This document shows positions 21,904 through 35,123 of a stretch of DNA of 64,000 bases, piece after piece (within the stretch, counting starts at the first letter, position 1; each line of letters starts with the position of its first letter). A program made the position numbers and the translations under genes. The DNA lies in the NCBI RefSeq assembly GCF_001039355.2, contig NW_019773958.1:846663-910662 (forward strand), read 5' to 3'. Source of the DNA: Lingula anatina (lineage: Eukaryota > Brachiopoda > Lingulata > Lingulida > Lingulidae). The notes under the pieces are model-generated. The model had not been told where the DNA came from. It saw nothing but the letters and a program-made list of their open reading frames with translations, and ran no database searches.

Positions 21904-22870
21904 GGGACAACTCATGACTTGGTGACTTCTTGTGTATTCAAATACTATGCTGAATATTGACTTTTGATATGCCATAGTAAGACTCAATGTTGTATTTATA
22001 AATGTTTAAAAAGTGGATTTCATTTTTATATGCAAAGACAAGGACACCGGGATTATCGGATATGTGAACATTTTATATGGAATGGGTTCACCGTAATGCG
22101 AATGCACAAAATTATTGGTGTTCATGCCTTCTTTTTTTATACTTTTTTAAACATATATTCATGCTAGTGCTCTAGATGTTCACGTGCACTGACTTACAAA
22201 AAACTATTTCACACGAACAAAGCTGGTCTTGAGATTTTTAACGCGATTCTTGCAAGCTGGTCTTGCGCTTGATAAGCACTTTACACAAATCCGTAAGAAG
22301 CACGTAACTGCTTCTACTGCTGCGTTGCCACTATGATCGTTATCTACACAAGTTAAAAAAAAATTGAAAAAGGTTTTAGATGTCACCCGTTCAATGACTG
22401 CTTTCCTTTATTTTGGTATTTTTGTTCTAGTCTGCATGTTCCTCAGACATGTAAAAATGTAAATGGATGGTATTGTTTGAAGGTGCTGATGTGTTCCATC
22501 ATGGTGTATCGACATTTGTAGTTGTTATTCCTCAGTCTTATGGGCATTAAAATTTTATTCATTCAAACACGGAATACGTTTTTGTGTTCTGCAACGAACA
22601 TAGTGTCAAAAAATGTCACTGTGTTTTAAGACTTGATAGAGCGGAGAAAGAAGTCTATTTTCCCACAGTTTAAATCATATTAACAAACTCTTGAAAATGA
22701 TCACGTCCTTCGCCTCAACTCTATTAGTCTCATGACCAAAGGACAATTCTAGTGTAATTTTAATTGTGTATTGTATATGTGTAATATATAAGCATTATTT
22801 ATATATTTTTATACATTTTTATAGTTTATAAAATTATTTGACACGTGTTCATGAATCAATAAATGTTGAA
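21904..22870 (+). other. fos 3'UTR with candidate poly(A) signals
   Basis: AT-rich sequence with several ATTTA-type motifs (for example 22791-22820) as in unstable immediate-early mRNAs. Candidate cleavage signals are ATTAAA at 22546-22551 and AATAAA at 22859-22864. Which one is used cannot be told. Confidence 0.45.
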
Positions 22871-25559
22871 AACTATTTGTCTTTGTCAGAAGTGAATACA
22901 GTTGTAGAGAGTTGGGCGTAGCCGCAGAGATAGGTAATGCGGTACAAATGACCTTTGAAGAGGTCTTATCATTAGACAATATGTCTCCTGAAAAATACAT
23001 GTTCTACGTGTATTTGCCACCTTAGTGGAAAATACATGAGTTTACAATAAGACTATCAATTTTAGATCAAGTCGTATAACAAGCTGATATGACATTTTAT
23101 GAAAACAATAGACCCTTTGTCAAAACGAGAAAAAGGGGAAGGACAACGAATCAGTAGCCACTCAAAATTCTTAAATCGTAAGCCCCTTTTTTCTAGTGCG
23201 ACTGAACTTTTTAGTTTAATTTACATAAATGGCTAAGAGGTAATGTTCTTTTAAATTAATCAGGGAGTCATAATTCAAAATAAACTTTAAAAATTCATGG
23301 AAACGAAAATGAATGATATTTCACCTGAGACTTGAATAAGCAGATATCTTACTGTTTGTACCTTTGTGCGCATGACGCACCAGAGGGAACCAGTCCATTG
23401 TTGTATTTGTACAACCAAACCAAAGCTCAACAATCACAATTGAATGTAAATAATCACGGCAGTTTGTTTAGAAAATCACTTCCGCCGGACTTATATTAAC
23501 TCCTGGAGCCTAGGGAAAAAGAACAGCCAGAATTTATCTGCTGTTGGAGCTCAAGCTATATGACGAATAGATTAAATGACATTGTCGCTTAGGTATGATA
23601 CCATAATAGGCCTGCCCCTGTAAAACAACAATTAATTTTAACTTTGTAAAATTTTTATCTTGGTGATGTCAGAGACATTTGTATATTAACGTTTTTGAGA
23701 CGAATTTTTCCGTTGTGTATTAGGCCAGATTTAACCTCTTTGATGATTATGTCATAACCACGTATCAAGTTTACCAGAAAGTTTTTGGCGAGCATATTCG
23801 ATGTAAAGGGTGCTATTGATTTTCATCCCATCTAAAAATAATTTAATTTACATGTATATGTAAATGGTCAAAAATATATTCGTCTTTTACTCATATCCAT
23901 TAACGCGTTTTCATCATTTAACAATAATTCGCCACTGTGACCTTCCGTAGGCCTACGTGTTATATTCATTAAAACCATTATCTATTTATCTATCTTCTTT
24001 TTAATGAAATTGGAATATTGGAATTGGAATAAACAAATAAAATATTTTCTCTCATAATGAAATGATATTTCTATTTTTTTTAATATTTTGGGAGCATTTA
24101 CTCTCAAAATAATTCAAAGACTTGCAGAAGTCTACAGTGCCAGCACGAAATGCAATTTCGACTATTGACTCCCAGAAAGAGAAAGAGCGAGAGACTCAGA
24201 GAGAGTATCAAGACGGTTGGGAGATGAGCGCCAGGTGGGTGTACCTTACCGTTTTAACCTATCTGCTCAACAACCAATCGCTGAAGGTGTCACTAGTAAC
24301 TTTCCTTCGTCAATTAGGAGTGTTTTTTAACCAATTCATGGCGGTTTTTGGACTTAATAACCTTTATTTAACTTCTGTACATCACGCGTAGATATTTGAG
24401 ATTTTCCGAGCTAAAATATAGTTCAATTTGAATGTATTGTGTGTGTGTGGGGGGGGGGGGGTCACCTTTACATTCATCATCTTTATCTGTTAATGATAGC
24501 TCAACGTCAACCAGAGGCTTGTGTTATTGAAAAGCGTGACATCCATTTTGTGAAATGTTATAAATCTTATGAATGTCAATTAGTTGCACCTAGCGTAGCT
24601 CTAGTTATGCAAAGGTCGTATTTTTTTTTACATTCCATTCATTATTCATGTACATGTATAATGCCCAGTAGGCCCAGGATTTATATCATTATTTTGCAAG
24701 CGGCATTTGTTTTGAGTGTTTCTGGGCCTGGTATTAAATGGATGTTAATCACCTTAACATGTCTACAAATCTGATGCAAAATATGCTTTGTGCTGTCAAG
24801 GAGTTATAACTCCTTGGTGCTGTCAAAGTCAAATATTTATCACAGTTATATTCGCTCTCCAGTGCCAATGTATTCAGTTGTGTTAGGAGGCATGGAGGGT
24901 GCAGGCAGGCAGCACCGATACCGCACTTGGCACTGGCTTGGCAGCACAGTGTGTTGGCAGTAGTTCCCATTGTTCTTCGTTTGCGATGACAAGATAAAAA
25001 TCACCAGTGCCCACAAATAGGCTGGCATATTAGGATATTGTTTGCTGTTCCGTTCCTTATTATGGCAAATGCTGATGAAAATTAAATAAATATAGATAAA
25101 TAAATAAAAACAAATTATTCCGTATTTCAGGCAAAATAAATCAATCACGAAACTTGTAAAACTATTCACTTCGCTTTATTTTACGAGAAATTCGCCTCCT
25201 CGGTTTTTCAAATTCATAGCCCTTATCATTTTGAATCTAATCCCTAAAACCATATCCTTTCATGCAGTACCGTTATTTACACTTGCTGTGAGGTGCACAG
25301 TAACAATTTATGGCAGGTAACGCTAACACATTTGGCATCTGTGTTTGTGCTTTTCTCATTGTATCGTTGGCCTTTTTTCTTGAAGAAAAAAATTGCTCTC
25401 CTCACTGAGAAAGAGAAATTTAAAAAGCGCAAAACAGGTATGTTTTTAGTTTGTTGCAAGCAGACTTCATTTAGAGATATGCTGTATCACAAGTCGCTGG
25501 CGTCTCTTCTTATGAGAAAGAAGTTAATAAAACCAAATAAAAAAATGACCCGTTTCTGT
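22871..25559. other. Intergenic between fos and the ATF3-like gene
   Basis: No gene recognised. It includes a G13 run (24449-24461) and the perfect palindrome at 24797-24816. The open frames here lack domains. Confidence 0.4.
24797..24816. repeat. Perfect 20-bp palindrome
   Basis: CAAGGAGTTATAACTCCTTG is self-complementary and is related to the palindrome at 6342-6360. Function unknown. Confidence 0.6.
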
Positions 25560-25857
25560 CTGTAATTTAATCATCAGCCTGCCAGCTATGGATAAATTCG
25601 AGAGGCTATAGGGCCTATATAGAGACTATATTTTTTTCCAATTGCAGGCCTGTCCTCAAAAATTGAACTAAAGATATAAACACATTTACTACATCATAAC
25701 CTTATTTATTTAAATGACATGCGAACATTCTCTTCCAAAGATTAACCTTAAAAGAGTATTGTCAATACACACTGACTAAAGCGGCCCGACTAAAAGACGC
25801 TGTAGGCCTAAATTAATCTTTCTGTCGTCTCTGGCTGTGTAAGCATTCTGAGAATGG

Positions 25858-26012
25858 TAGGCTTTTACCCTTCACCAGGGCCACAGGTTGATTTATCACT
25901 AGATATTCACATATAATTTTCGGTTTATTCATGGCACATTTCGGCTGACATTTATCCACTGTGAACGTTGGATAAAAGTGCACATAATTAATCCTGGTAG
26001 ACGGTATAGCAG
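25858..26012 (+). repeat. Dispersed repeat, family C
   Basis: Contains CCAGGGCCACAGGTTGATTT and ATCACTAGATATTCACATAT and ends near CCTGGTAGACGGTAT. Same family as 5820-5955 and the reverse copy at 39319-39380. It is repeated at 27410-27562 because of the surrounding duplication. Confidence 0.55.
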
Positions 26013-26859
26013 GCTCCACATCTTAGCCAGCCTGGGCTTGTTCCAGTTATTCTGTGTCAACAGAGGCTATCTTGATTGACTTGATTGCCTCCCCCCCCCC
26101 CCACTCCCCCCAGCGTAACCATACAAATACTGCATATAATCTTCTTGATAAATTTCTAAGTGTTCAACGGTGCAGATGAGGCAACAGCTTCATATCTGAC
26201 ATCACTACCTGCATTACACATTCTCTCATTCAGGTTATCACTATCTCAAAATCTCTGAATTATACGAGTTAGTCCACCTCACTGAACAAACTGCTGACCT
26301 AATACGTGTACGGTGTTTGCTGACCTCATCATCATTGTCAATATAGACTTAGCTATATTTTATAGTGTCAAACCGCAAAAGATTTCGCAATGCTGTTATT
26401 GTTGATACTGAAGAGGATACCCCCTGCCGGAGTTACAGGTGTGCAGAAAGTTCTGTAACCAGAATTTAGTTTTCAAATATTTGAAATATGTAGCCCTACA
26501 GTACGGATTCATTAAGAATAAAAGATGCTTGGATCATTGTAATTAGTTGTTATTTCCATATATAATGCCGATGCAAGTAAAAAAGTTAGAGAATCTTTAT
26601 TTAGCCATGTACAACTATTTGGGTCACTGGGCAAACATGTAGCAGCTTGACATTATAAATGTATTCACTGTCTGAGTCACTACTTCGGTAGACAAGGTGT
26701 TTGCATGTTTGAAATATATATTTTTGGTGTTTTTATCCTATTAAATTAAACCTTATGTTTTAAAGTAAGCAGTTGAATATCATACAAATAATTTGCACAT
26801 TTTAAATTGCCATTTTTAATGTGATTTTTAGCGCAATGAAGGGAAATCCGTCCAAGGTT

Positions 26860-27030
26860 CCACGTGGCCTTGGTGACGTGTGACCTACTTTTTGAAAATG
26901 ACGTCGCATGGTTATAAATAGCCTCACAACAAGAAATGTGCATACCGCAGCAATCCCCATTCAGTATTGCACCACCACCCTGAAAAGTGAGACGTGTAGC
27001 AAACTAAAGTGTCCGAAACCAGACAGACAG
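26860..27030 (+). promoter_or_regulatory. Duplicate copy of the ATF3-like promoter and first exon
   Basis: Carries the same E-box, CRE, TATA box and splice donor as 28412-28582, 1552 bp upstream. If the tandem copy is an artefact, this promoter does not exist as a separate element. Confidence 0.6.
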
Positions 27031-28411
27031 GTAAGTCGTCATTACCACGAGTGTGTTGCTAATATTTTTATGAAAAAAACGCTACTGTTAGCATTACACG
27101 TTTNCTGTAATTTAATCATCAGCCTGCCAGCTATGGATAAATTCGAGAGGCTATAGGGCCTATATAGAGACTATATTTTTTTCCAATTGCAGGCCTGTCC
27201 TCAAAAATTGAACTTAAAGATATAAACACATTTACTACATCATAACCTTATTTATTTAAATGACATGCGAACATTCTCTTCCAAAGATTAACCTTAAAAG
27301 AGTATTGTCAATACACACTGACTAAAGCGGCCCGACTAAAAGACGCTGTAGGCCTAAATTAATCTTTCTGTCGTCTCTGGCTGTGTAAGCATTCTGAGAA
27401 TGGTAGGCTTTTACCCTTCACCAGGGCCACAGGTTGATTTATCACTAGATATTCACATATAATTTTCGGTTTATTCATGGCACATTTCGGCTGACATTTA
27501 TCCACTGTGAACGTTGGATAAAAGTGCACATAATTAATCCTGGTAGACGGTATAGCAGGCTCCACATCTTAGCCAGCCTGGGCTTGTTCCAGTTATTCTG
27601 TGTCAACAGAGGCTATCTTGATTGACTTGATTGCCTCCCCCCCCCCCACTCCCCCCAGCGTAACCATACAAATACTGCATATAATCTTCTTGATAAATTT
27701 CTAAGTGTTCAACGGTGCAGATGAGGCAACAGCTTCATATCTGACATCACTACCTGCATTACACATTCTCTCATTCAGGTTATCACTATCTCAAAATCTC
27801 TGAATTATAGGCCCTACGAGTTAGTCCACCTCACTGAACAAACTGCTGACCTAATACGTGTACGGTGTTTGCTGACCTCATCATCATTGTCAATATAGAC
27901 TTAGCTATATTTTATAGTGTCAAACCGCAAAAGATTTCGCAATGCTGTTATTGTTGATACTGAAGAGGATACCCCCTGCCGGAGTTACAGGTGTGCAGAA
28001 AGTTCTGTAACCAGAATTTAGTTTTCAAATATTTGAAATATGTAGCCCTACAGTACGGATTCATTAAGAATAAAAGATGCTTGGATCATTGTAATTAGTT
28101 GTTATTTCCATATATAATGCCGATGCAAGTAAAAAAGTTAGAGAATCTTTATTTAGCCATGTACAACTATTTGGGTCACTGGGCAAACATGTAGCAGCTT
28201 GACATTATAAATGTATTCACTGTCTGAGTCACTACTTCGGTAGACAAGGTGTTTGCATGTTTGAAATATATATTTTTGGTGTTTTTATCCTATTAAATTA
28301 AACCTTATGTTTTAAAGTAAGCAGTTGAATATCATACAAATAATTTGCACATTTTAAATTGCCATTTTTAATGTGCTTTTTAGCGCAATGAAGGGAAATC
28401 CGTCCAAGGTT

Positions 28412-28582
28412 CCACGTGGCCTTGGTGACGTGTGACCTACTTTTTGAAAATGACGTCGCATGGTTATAAATAGCCTCACAACAAGAAATGTGCATACCGC
28501 AGCAATCCCCATTCAGTATTGCACCACCACCCTGAAAAGTGAGACGTGTAGCAAACTAAAGTGTCCGAAACCAGACAGACAG
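28412..28582 (+). promoter_or_regulatory. Promoter and non-coding exon 1 of the ATF3-like gene
   Basis: In order: palindromic E-box CCACGTGG (28412-28419), TGACGTGT (28426-28433), CRE-type TGACGTCG (28451-28458) and TATAAATA (28465-28472). Transcription should begin near 28492. Exon 1 ends at 28582 (CAGACAG then GTAAGT). It would join the exon at 29288, whose ATG is at 29304. CRE/ATF sites close to the TATA box are typical of ATF3-type genes, which regulate themselves. Confidence 0.65.
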
Positions 28583-29220
28583 GTAAGTCGTCATTACCAC
28601 GAGTGTGTTGCTAATATTTTTATGAAAAAAACGCTACTGTTAGCATTACACGTTTAAGTATTCTATCTGTTTTAGGACGAGTTTTTTAAACTTTCAGTAT
28701 GATGCACGTGTTGCACGATGTTTACAAACACCCACTATTTGGGCGTTTTGCCAACCGGCATGCTATCCGTTTACTACTGTTATTATTGCACTGCTGTTCT
28801 GTTGCTGTCATATAACAGAATTTGAAAATGCGGTTTTAGGTTGGCTCTAACACCTATTTTGGTATTAATTTCGTGTATATGTAATATATGCTTTAAAGTG
28901 TGTAGCACCTATACGAAAAAATGAAGTGCAGAATGGTGAAAGAGAGAGGTTGTCTATTAAGTTTCTGCAATACTGTGTAGTGACAGTAGCAATAATCATT
29001 AGTACGTACAGTGACTCTGCTCACGGTGGTGGTAACGGTTATTTGTAATGGAAATGCAGTCTCGAAGGTGTGTATTGATTATCCAGCGTGTCACACGAGA
29101 AAAGCAATCTTGATTGTTTAATGTGTGCTGATGGGTGTTGTGATACTTCTAACAAGATATGTTTGTCTTCTTTTGCCTTATTTTTCGTGTAATATAATTG
29201 CATTTTTACCTTAAATGCGT

Positions 29221-29251
29221 ATAATAATAATAATTATTATTATTATTATTT
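29221..29251. repeat. (AAT)n(ATT)n microsatellite
   Basis: Self-complementary AAT/ATT tract just before the splice acceptor of the ATF3-like coding exon. Confidence 0.8.
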
Positions 29252-29303
29252 AACAAAATATTTATATTATTTGTTATTTGCATTCAGAACAATCTTCATA
29301 ACA

Positions 29304-29995
29304 ATGTTACGAGAAGACAAGCCTAACGAGGAGCACTTTCTAGCCGATTTAAATGACGTGGCTCAAGATTTTATCATCGGTTTTGACGGAGAGACGAACG
29401 TTGTGACCACCACCTCAGAGTGGCCCGTCTTCTCAACGGGAACGGACACATCAACAGCGATCTCTCTCACAGAGACATGGGCCCCTGTTCCCAGCCAGCA
29501 ACTTACAAGCCCTGGCAGCCTTGGTAGCCTTGGCAGCGCCACTTCTTATAGTGTCCCAGAGGATACACCATTCTTTCTAGACATTGGTAATTCAATTAAG
29601 AAAAGCTTATCCTCGTCCGTGGATGGTGATGATGGAAGGAGTTCGGTCACCTTCTCCGACTCTTTAGACTATTCTAGAGATTCTTTATCAACCACCCCGG
29701 GCCCTTCCACTGCCTCAAATGCCACCCCTGGGGACATCGAAGATGCAGACATTTTTACATTTGACGATCTCGACCCAGCGTCCTTGGTAGCAGCTGTTGA
29801 AGGGGATATGACCCCCCTGTTAAAAGAGGAGCTCAAGTACACTATTCTCAGTAAAAGGCACTCAAAAGGACAGGCGGAGCCAAATGTGGAATACAAACTA
29901 CCAGAACCTGAACAGGTATTAACACAACTGTGAAAGACAATGTTACATAAGCCCCATCCTATTCCCTTACTATTACTAACAAACAAGCAAACCAT

Positions 29996-30034
<39 letters not shown>

Positions 30035-31092
30035 TGTACATATTTGTGAATGAATGAAAATATCACTGTGACAAAGAGTCAGTAAAAAATCCTCATTTAC
30101 CCCCCCCTCCCCCACTCCCCACCACCATAATCACCACCGCCTTCCCAAACCTACCCTCTGATACCTGTGTTATTGGATATTATTTGCTTTCATACACATC
30201 ATGACATTGATACTGATATTGTATAGTCAATCATTTGTAAATTTTGTGGTACTATCACCGTGTTATCGCTGTTTTTACATTTTGAACCGTGATTTGATGG
30301 TGCTGATTAGCAATCGCGTATTACACATTGATTTTATAACTACGTCTAACAGCAACAATAATAAACGATAAACTTTGACTTTGGAGTGATGTTAAGTTTT
30401 TTTCTACCGTTTTAAACATTGCTTTATCTTTTGCAGCTTACAGAGGCTGACTTGGTTCGACGATCTAGGCGGAAAGAAAGCAACCGAAGAGCCGCCCAAA
30501 AATGTCGAAGAAAGAAGAAAGAAATGTCAGAACAGCTATTAGAGGTAAGTTTTTACTCTTAAATTAACTTATTCTCAGTGGATCGAGAAATGATCGAAGA
30601 GCTTGATGAAAATGTTGGATCATATCATATAGCGGTATTTGATGATAATTTCAAACTCTGAAGTAAGAGAAAATATAAAGAGTTCCATAAATTTTGATTT
30701 ATTTGTTTATTTAATTTCAAGAGGTGTTAATGAGTTTGTATTCGATTTTGTATCCAATTTGCTAATTTGCGGTTTTTAATCATACGTCATTAATCGGGTA
30801 GATAAAAAAGCGCATCGAACTTAAACTTAGCAAATTTACTTTTCATTTGTCAAATATTGATATATAAGTTACTTTCTTGTTCTTTTTTTACCCACTTTAT
30901 ATTTTAAGTCACACTTTTGTTACAGTAAATAATACATTTACTTTAATCTTACAGCAAACAGAACAACTTGAATCCCAAAGAGATTCTTTGAAGAAGACGA
31001 TCCAAGAACTAATAGACGAGAGAGATCTTTTATCGGATCTCTTCGACGCACACAAAATCGCCTGCAGAAAAAGTGGTAGCGAAAGTTGTTGA
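29304..31092 (+). CDS. ATF3/JDP2-like bZIP transcription factor
   Basis: Exons 29288-29915 (coding from 29304), 30437-30544 and 30955-31092 join in phase 0 and give 285 residues. Residues 170-178, TPLLKEELK, match the conserved TPxVKEEL block before the bZIP of ATF3/JDP2. The basic region (about 212-235) reads KESNRRAAQKCRRRKK, keeping the invariant N220 and C227. The zipper has Leu at 238, 245, 252, 259 and 266, then His 273, and ends DAHKIACRKSG, like Fos/ATF3. The basic region is a separate 108-nt exon, exactly as in the fos gene 9 kb upstream, so the two are tandem paralogues. The N-terminal half is Ser/Thr/Asp-rich. ATF3/JDP2 proteins bind CRE/AP-1 sites with Jun and often repress. AAQK is also seen in BATF, so exact orthology needs a tree. 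Confidence 0.85.
29994..30035. repeat. (TTTA)n microsatellite
   Basis: About ten TTTA units within the second intron of the ATF3-like gene. Confidence 0.9.
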
Positions 31093-32590
31093 AGGTACTA
31101 GGCAAATATGGGAACTTTTCAGTCCTATTTTCTTTAGAAGGACCAAACTGTGGCGCTTTCTTACTGTTTATGCCCAAAAAAGGGTGGGCTAAAAACAAGC
31201 TTGCCTTTGCTTGTTGTTCGTAGTGATTCCGACTTGAAAGAAATGGCATTGGACTAATATGGGCATGGGCTAATGCATTTCCACTACTGGATCTGCAGCG
31301 ATTTGGAACACTGTTATTTAATTGGTTGTTTGCCACGCTGCAGTATCAGAAATGGACGCTTATTCGAACCTTAAAAGGCATTGTAATGGTTACTGCACCG
31401 GTAACATTGTTGGGAAATTGAGGCAAGCCTGGACTTAACCTTAGGCCTATATAATATCAATCGATCAGCCTTACACCATAAAAGGCGACGAATATGTTTC
31501 CTATCCATATAAGGCCTCGAACCTTCTATCAATCTGGGTCGGTTTGAACTCTTTAATCAGATCTGTTTTGTGTATTATAAAATGTCATCAGGTACTGTTA
31601 AAATGTGTCAAAGGTGTAGGGACCAGTGATTGGTGACCCGTCTGCCCTAAGAACTGCCAGACAAAATTATCTTGATAAAATGCAGCGCTATCTTTTTAAT
31701 TTTTCTCGATATCAAACAAGTGTGAAATTTGATTATATGTTAAACAGAAATATATATATATTTCTTTCAATTAATTTATGTAGTAGGTAACCCACTAAGG
31801 CTTAAAGTTAGGTCAGATGTGTTTGTTTCTTGTAAGTGGGTTTTCACAAGGTGCACGTGTACCTTGGAATGATTAAGCAATAATTTTGTTTACAAAATAC
31901 GCGAGTGAGGGAATCTCCAGACGGGTTGGTCAACAGATATCACCTCATTTTCAAAGCCGGAACGAATAGAATGCTATTACTGAGCTACTTCAATTTCAGC
32001 CTCATATGGGTATGAATCATCACTGATCTAGTCTATAAGCTCGTATTTATAGAACTGGGTATCACCTACTGTCAAAGGCTGCAATATTCTAATGTAAATA
32101 TTATGTCTCGGTTGATAGGGGAGACGTGACGTATTTGCCGTAACTGGGTCGGGATCCTTGCGCCTGACTCTGAATCACCAGTTATTGCGACACCTGTAGG
32201 GCATTGGGTTCACGTGTCGCAAGCACGGGCATTAAACTTTACAAATCGTTAACTTACCATTGACCTATATTGAGTGTCCTTCAGTCTGATTTCATACTTT
32301 TATATTTTTTATTTACTGTTCACAATTAAAGGCAGCATCATTGTGAGTGTAGAGAATTTCAAATGAAGTATGTTGGTATATCAGTGTAATATAGTTATGA
32401 CTGCGCCTCATTGTAAATAGTGTACAGCAGCGCCAGATGAATGAGCGACGTGCATGAATGGTGAATCTTAACAGAATACACGACCGATAGAGGAGTCTGA
32501 GTATATGGTGTACAGCATAACAGAATCAAGGTGTTCAATTTTTCATATTGAAGACATTTTGTTGTAATAAATGATGTATTTGTAATTCCG
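31093..32590 (+). other. Likely 3'UTR of the ATF3-like gene
   Basis: No further coding frame. AATAAA at 32566-32571, followed by a GT-rich stretch (gtgttcttgtttt), is a good cleavage site and would give a 1.5-kb 3'UTR. Confidence 0.45.
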
Positions 32591-32754
32591 TGTTCTTGTT
32601 TTACATGGCGACAATCTATTTATTCATTTGGCAGTGATGCATAAATAAAAGACGGTGTCACGTAGTATACTAAATTGCCTTAAAGTGTTAAAATTATCTT
32701 TTTTCCCTTTCAAATATCAAACAATTGAATTTGGCCAGATCAGGTAATTGTAGC

Positions 32755-32757
<3 letters not shown>

Positions 32758-32786
<29 letters not shown>
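32758..32786. repeat. A29 homopolymer
   Basis: Uninterrupted A-run; a retroposon tail or a simple repeat. No flanking target duplication was seen. Confidence 0.9.
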
Positions 32787-32787
<1 letters not shown>

Positions 32788-33309
32788 CAGGATTTTCTCA
32801 CTCCTCATCGACCAGCTGTCTCTACGGAAATGGGCACGGCTTGTGTTTACTTTGTGAAATAGGGGCTTACGTGGAAAACGTATCCATTTATGATGGGAAG
32901 GTGTCCTTGTAATTATCACATGAATTCTGAGTAACCATCTAGGTATTGCAGCAACAGGTAGGGCAGTCAATCTCATACCACTCAGTAGTCCCCTGCCACC
33001 CTAAGATAGTCTTCATAACAGAGAGTACCTTGTATATGGTCAATTCTTTTAAAGCACATTTCTGTTTTACCCCGAGTCAAGCATACATTATAAAGCATTC
33101 TGTCCCCAATTATATAACTGCCCAATGGCGGATCGAATTGGTGTACCGTGTACAGCGAGGTCAGTTATCTCCATGCTTCGGTACTCGGATTGCTTTCAGC
33201 ATTCATAATTAAGACCTGTGATTAATATATCGATCTTTATCAACAATGACGCATGAAGCCTGCTAATCTACTAAAGTAACGAAGTGTAGGCCCTCTATCG
33301 TGCTTTTTG

Positions 33310-33310
<1 letters not shown>

Positions 33311-33348
<38 letters not shown>
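33311..33348. repeat. (ATT)n microsatellite
   Basis: About twelve ATT units. Confidence 0.9.
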
Positions 33349-33683
33349 TAAATAACAAGCGCGATTTCCATCGTGGTGGATGTAATAAGCATTGCACCCT
33401 ACCGTAGGATGCTTGTAGATTCAAAACTGTCTATGTCTCAAATTTTTGCCTTATAGTGCTGTTAGAGAACGGTTGTTTTAGATATATTCTGCTCAGTATT
33501 CGACTAACTGAATATTAAATCATTACAGTTAATACGTTGACAGGTCTTTCTGAATCATAATCATGCAGTAATTATGTGACACTATAAGAGCTGGTTTGTC
33601 CGTTTCTGCTGTGCAATATTTTAGATGCCGCTGGTCTGACAGCAATTTATTATTTGCTTCTTGGCGACATTTGATAAGTCTTT

Positions 33684-33740
33684 TGTGTGTGCGTGTGTGT
33701 GTGCGTGTGTGTGTGTGTGTGTGCGTGTGTGTGTGTGTGT
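33684..33740. repeat. (TG)n microsatellite
   Basis: TG dinucleotide tract with a few CG units. Confidence 0.9.
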
Positions 33741-33995
33741 AGTGCATCGTTTCACACAAAGGACTGTACATATAAAACAAATGGTTTTTTGGAGTCGAAT
33801 AAAAGTTGAATCTAAATCAGAATTGAAGGCTTTGTTTCATTGACTTGTAACATGTCGTTTAAAAAGCATATTAAGATGCCTTTTCAAGCCCTATATCAAC
33901 TTCACTTGTTCCATTCATTTGAAACTATGTATGTATCCAAACGTGGTTTCCAAATAAATTTTACATAGGGCCTACTATTCGGGCTAAACGTAACG

Positions 33996-34273
33996 CAGTG
34001 GCGGATTTAGGGGGCGGTGTCAGGGGGATCCTGACCGTCCCCTTTCGATTTCTGAAAAAAAATTGCACCAATGGTCCCCTCTTGAAATTAGAATTTTGGT
34101 AAGCTGAATCATAGTTGTAAACCGTACCAAATGGCACAATTCGCTCTCTAAAATACCGAAATTTTCGTCCCCCCCCCCCCCCACGCTGAGAAGGGAGGGG
34201 GTCGGCTTCGCATCCGCGGCCTGTCATTCCTAAAAAACGGACCGCCCTTAAAATAATCATGGATCCGCCCCTG
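33996..34273. mobile_element. hAT-like MITE, 278 bp
   Basis: Starts CAGTGGCGGATTTAG and ends, on the other strand, CAGGGGCGGATCCATG. The flanks (gctaaacgtaacg / aaacgtattg) share AAACGTA, a possible imperfect target duplication. Inside are G/C-runs and a block (AATCATAGTTGTAAACCGTA) matching the 5321-5477 copy in reverse. Confidence 0.7.
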
Positions 34274-35123
34274 AAACGTATTGTGAAGTCTCGCCATTAT
34301 TGGCCTACAGACCTGATATATTATCGTTTTGTGATTCAATATAAATACAATATGTGCATGCGTTGCGTTGTTTTCAGCTATGAGCCGATAAATCATACCT
34401 GCGAGGCAGCCAAGTAGTCTATAAGTTGTAGATTTTATATTATTTTCTTCATCTTGTTCTTCTTTGACTTTTTTGCAACTACCGACAGATATTCTACTTA
34501 GTCCAGACTTTGAGCTTGTTCTTTAGTGTAAAGCAGATAGTTGGTGGACTTTTGCGGCAAAGAAAAGCCGAGTCAGTCAGATATGAATCGCCCCGCAAGG
34601 AAGATGGAAGTGTAAATCATATAAGGTCCATCATGCAGTATTTGAGGAATTAATAGAAATAAAAAATGACAATTATACATGTAAAATATTTCTTTAAAGG
34701 TAACTCATTTAAACATACAAAACAAAATTAAATGGTATGATATAACAATTAAATGAAGTGATGTCGTTATTCTCTCAGATTTTGCTTTAAGCGGAGGACA
34801 TATAAGCGTTATCATATTTTAATTAATCAAAGTTTATCACAAAACACGCTTAATTTAATGCAGATAAATTCTTTCCCTCCAAATTTTCAGATCATTGAAA
34901 GAACTGGCTTTAAAAATTTTCAGTGGCAAAAGTCCTAAACATCAAGAAATGTTAAAAACTTCAGATCAGCTTCGTTTATAAAAACCTTCGTGCGCATAAA
35001 AGCGGATATTTATGGGATTCGAATATGAAGAAGCTATATATATATATATATTCCATTTTTACCCTTCTAAATAATAATAGCAAGTGAAGAGCTATCACAG
35101 AGTTATCTAACACAATATTATTT

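Larger units (their letters stand above)
25560..28655. repeat. Near-identical 1.55-kb tandem duplication, N at junction
   Basis: 25560-27103 and 27105-28655 match almost perfectly. I see only a 1-nt indel (near 25677), C12 against C11 in one run, a 7-nt indel (near 26270) and one substitution (near 26826). A single N at 27104 marks the join. Each copy holds the promoter and non-coding first exon of the ATF3-like gene. Allelic haplotypes wrongly placed in tandem would look like this; a very recent real duplication is the alternative. Confidence 0.9.
32591..35123. other. Intergenic between the two ATF3/JDP2-like genes
   Basis: No gene recognised. It holds A29 (32758-32786), an (ATT)n tract (33311-33348), a (TG)n tract (33684-33740) and a hAT-like MITE (33996-34273). 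Open frames over the TG tract and the MITE are spurious. Confidence 0.45.

Noticed and set aside
25813-27565. Two identical 68-residue proteins, one in each tandem copy
   Set aside because: They overlap the family C repeat and are identical only because of the 1.55-kb duplication.
33529-33843. His/Thr- and Cys/Val-repeat proteins on both strands
   Set aside because: They are translations of the TG microsatellite.
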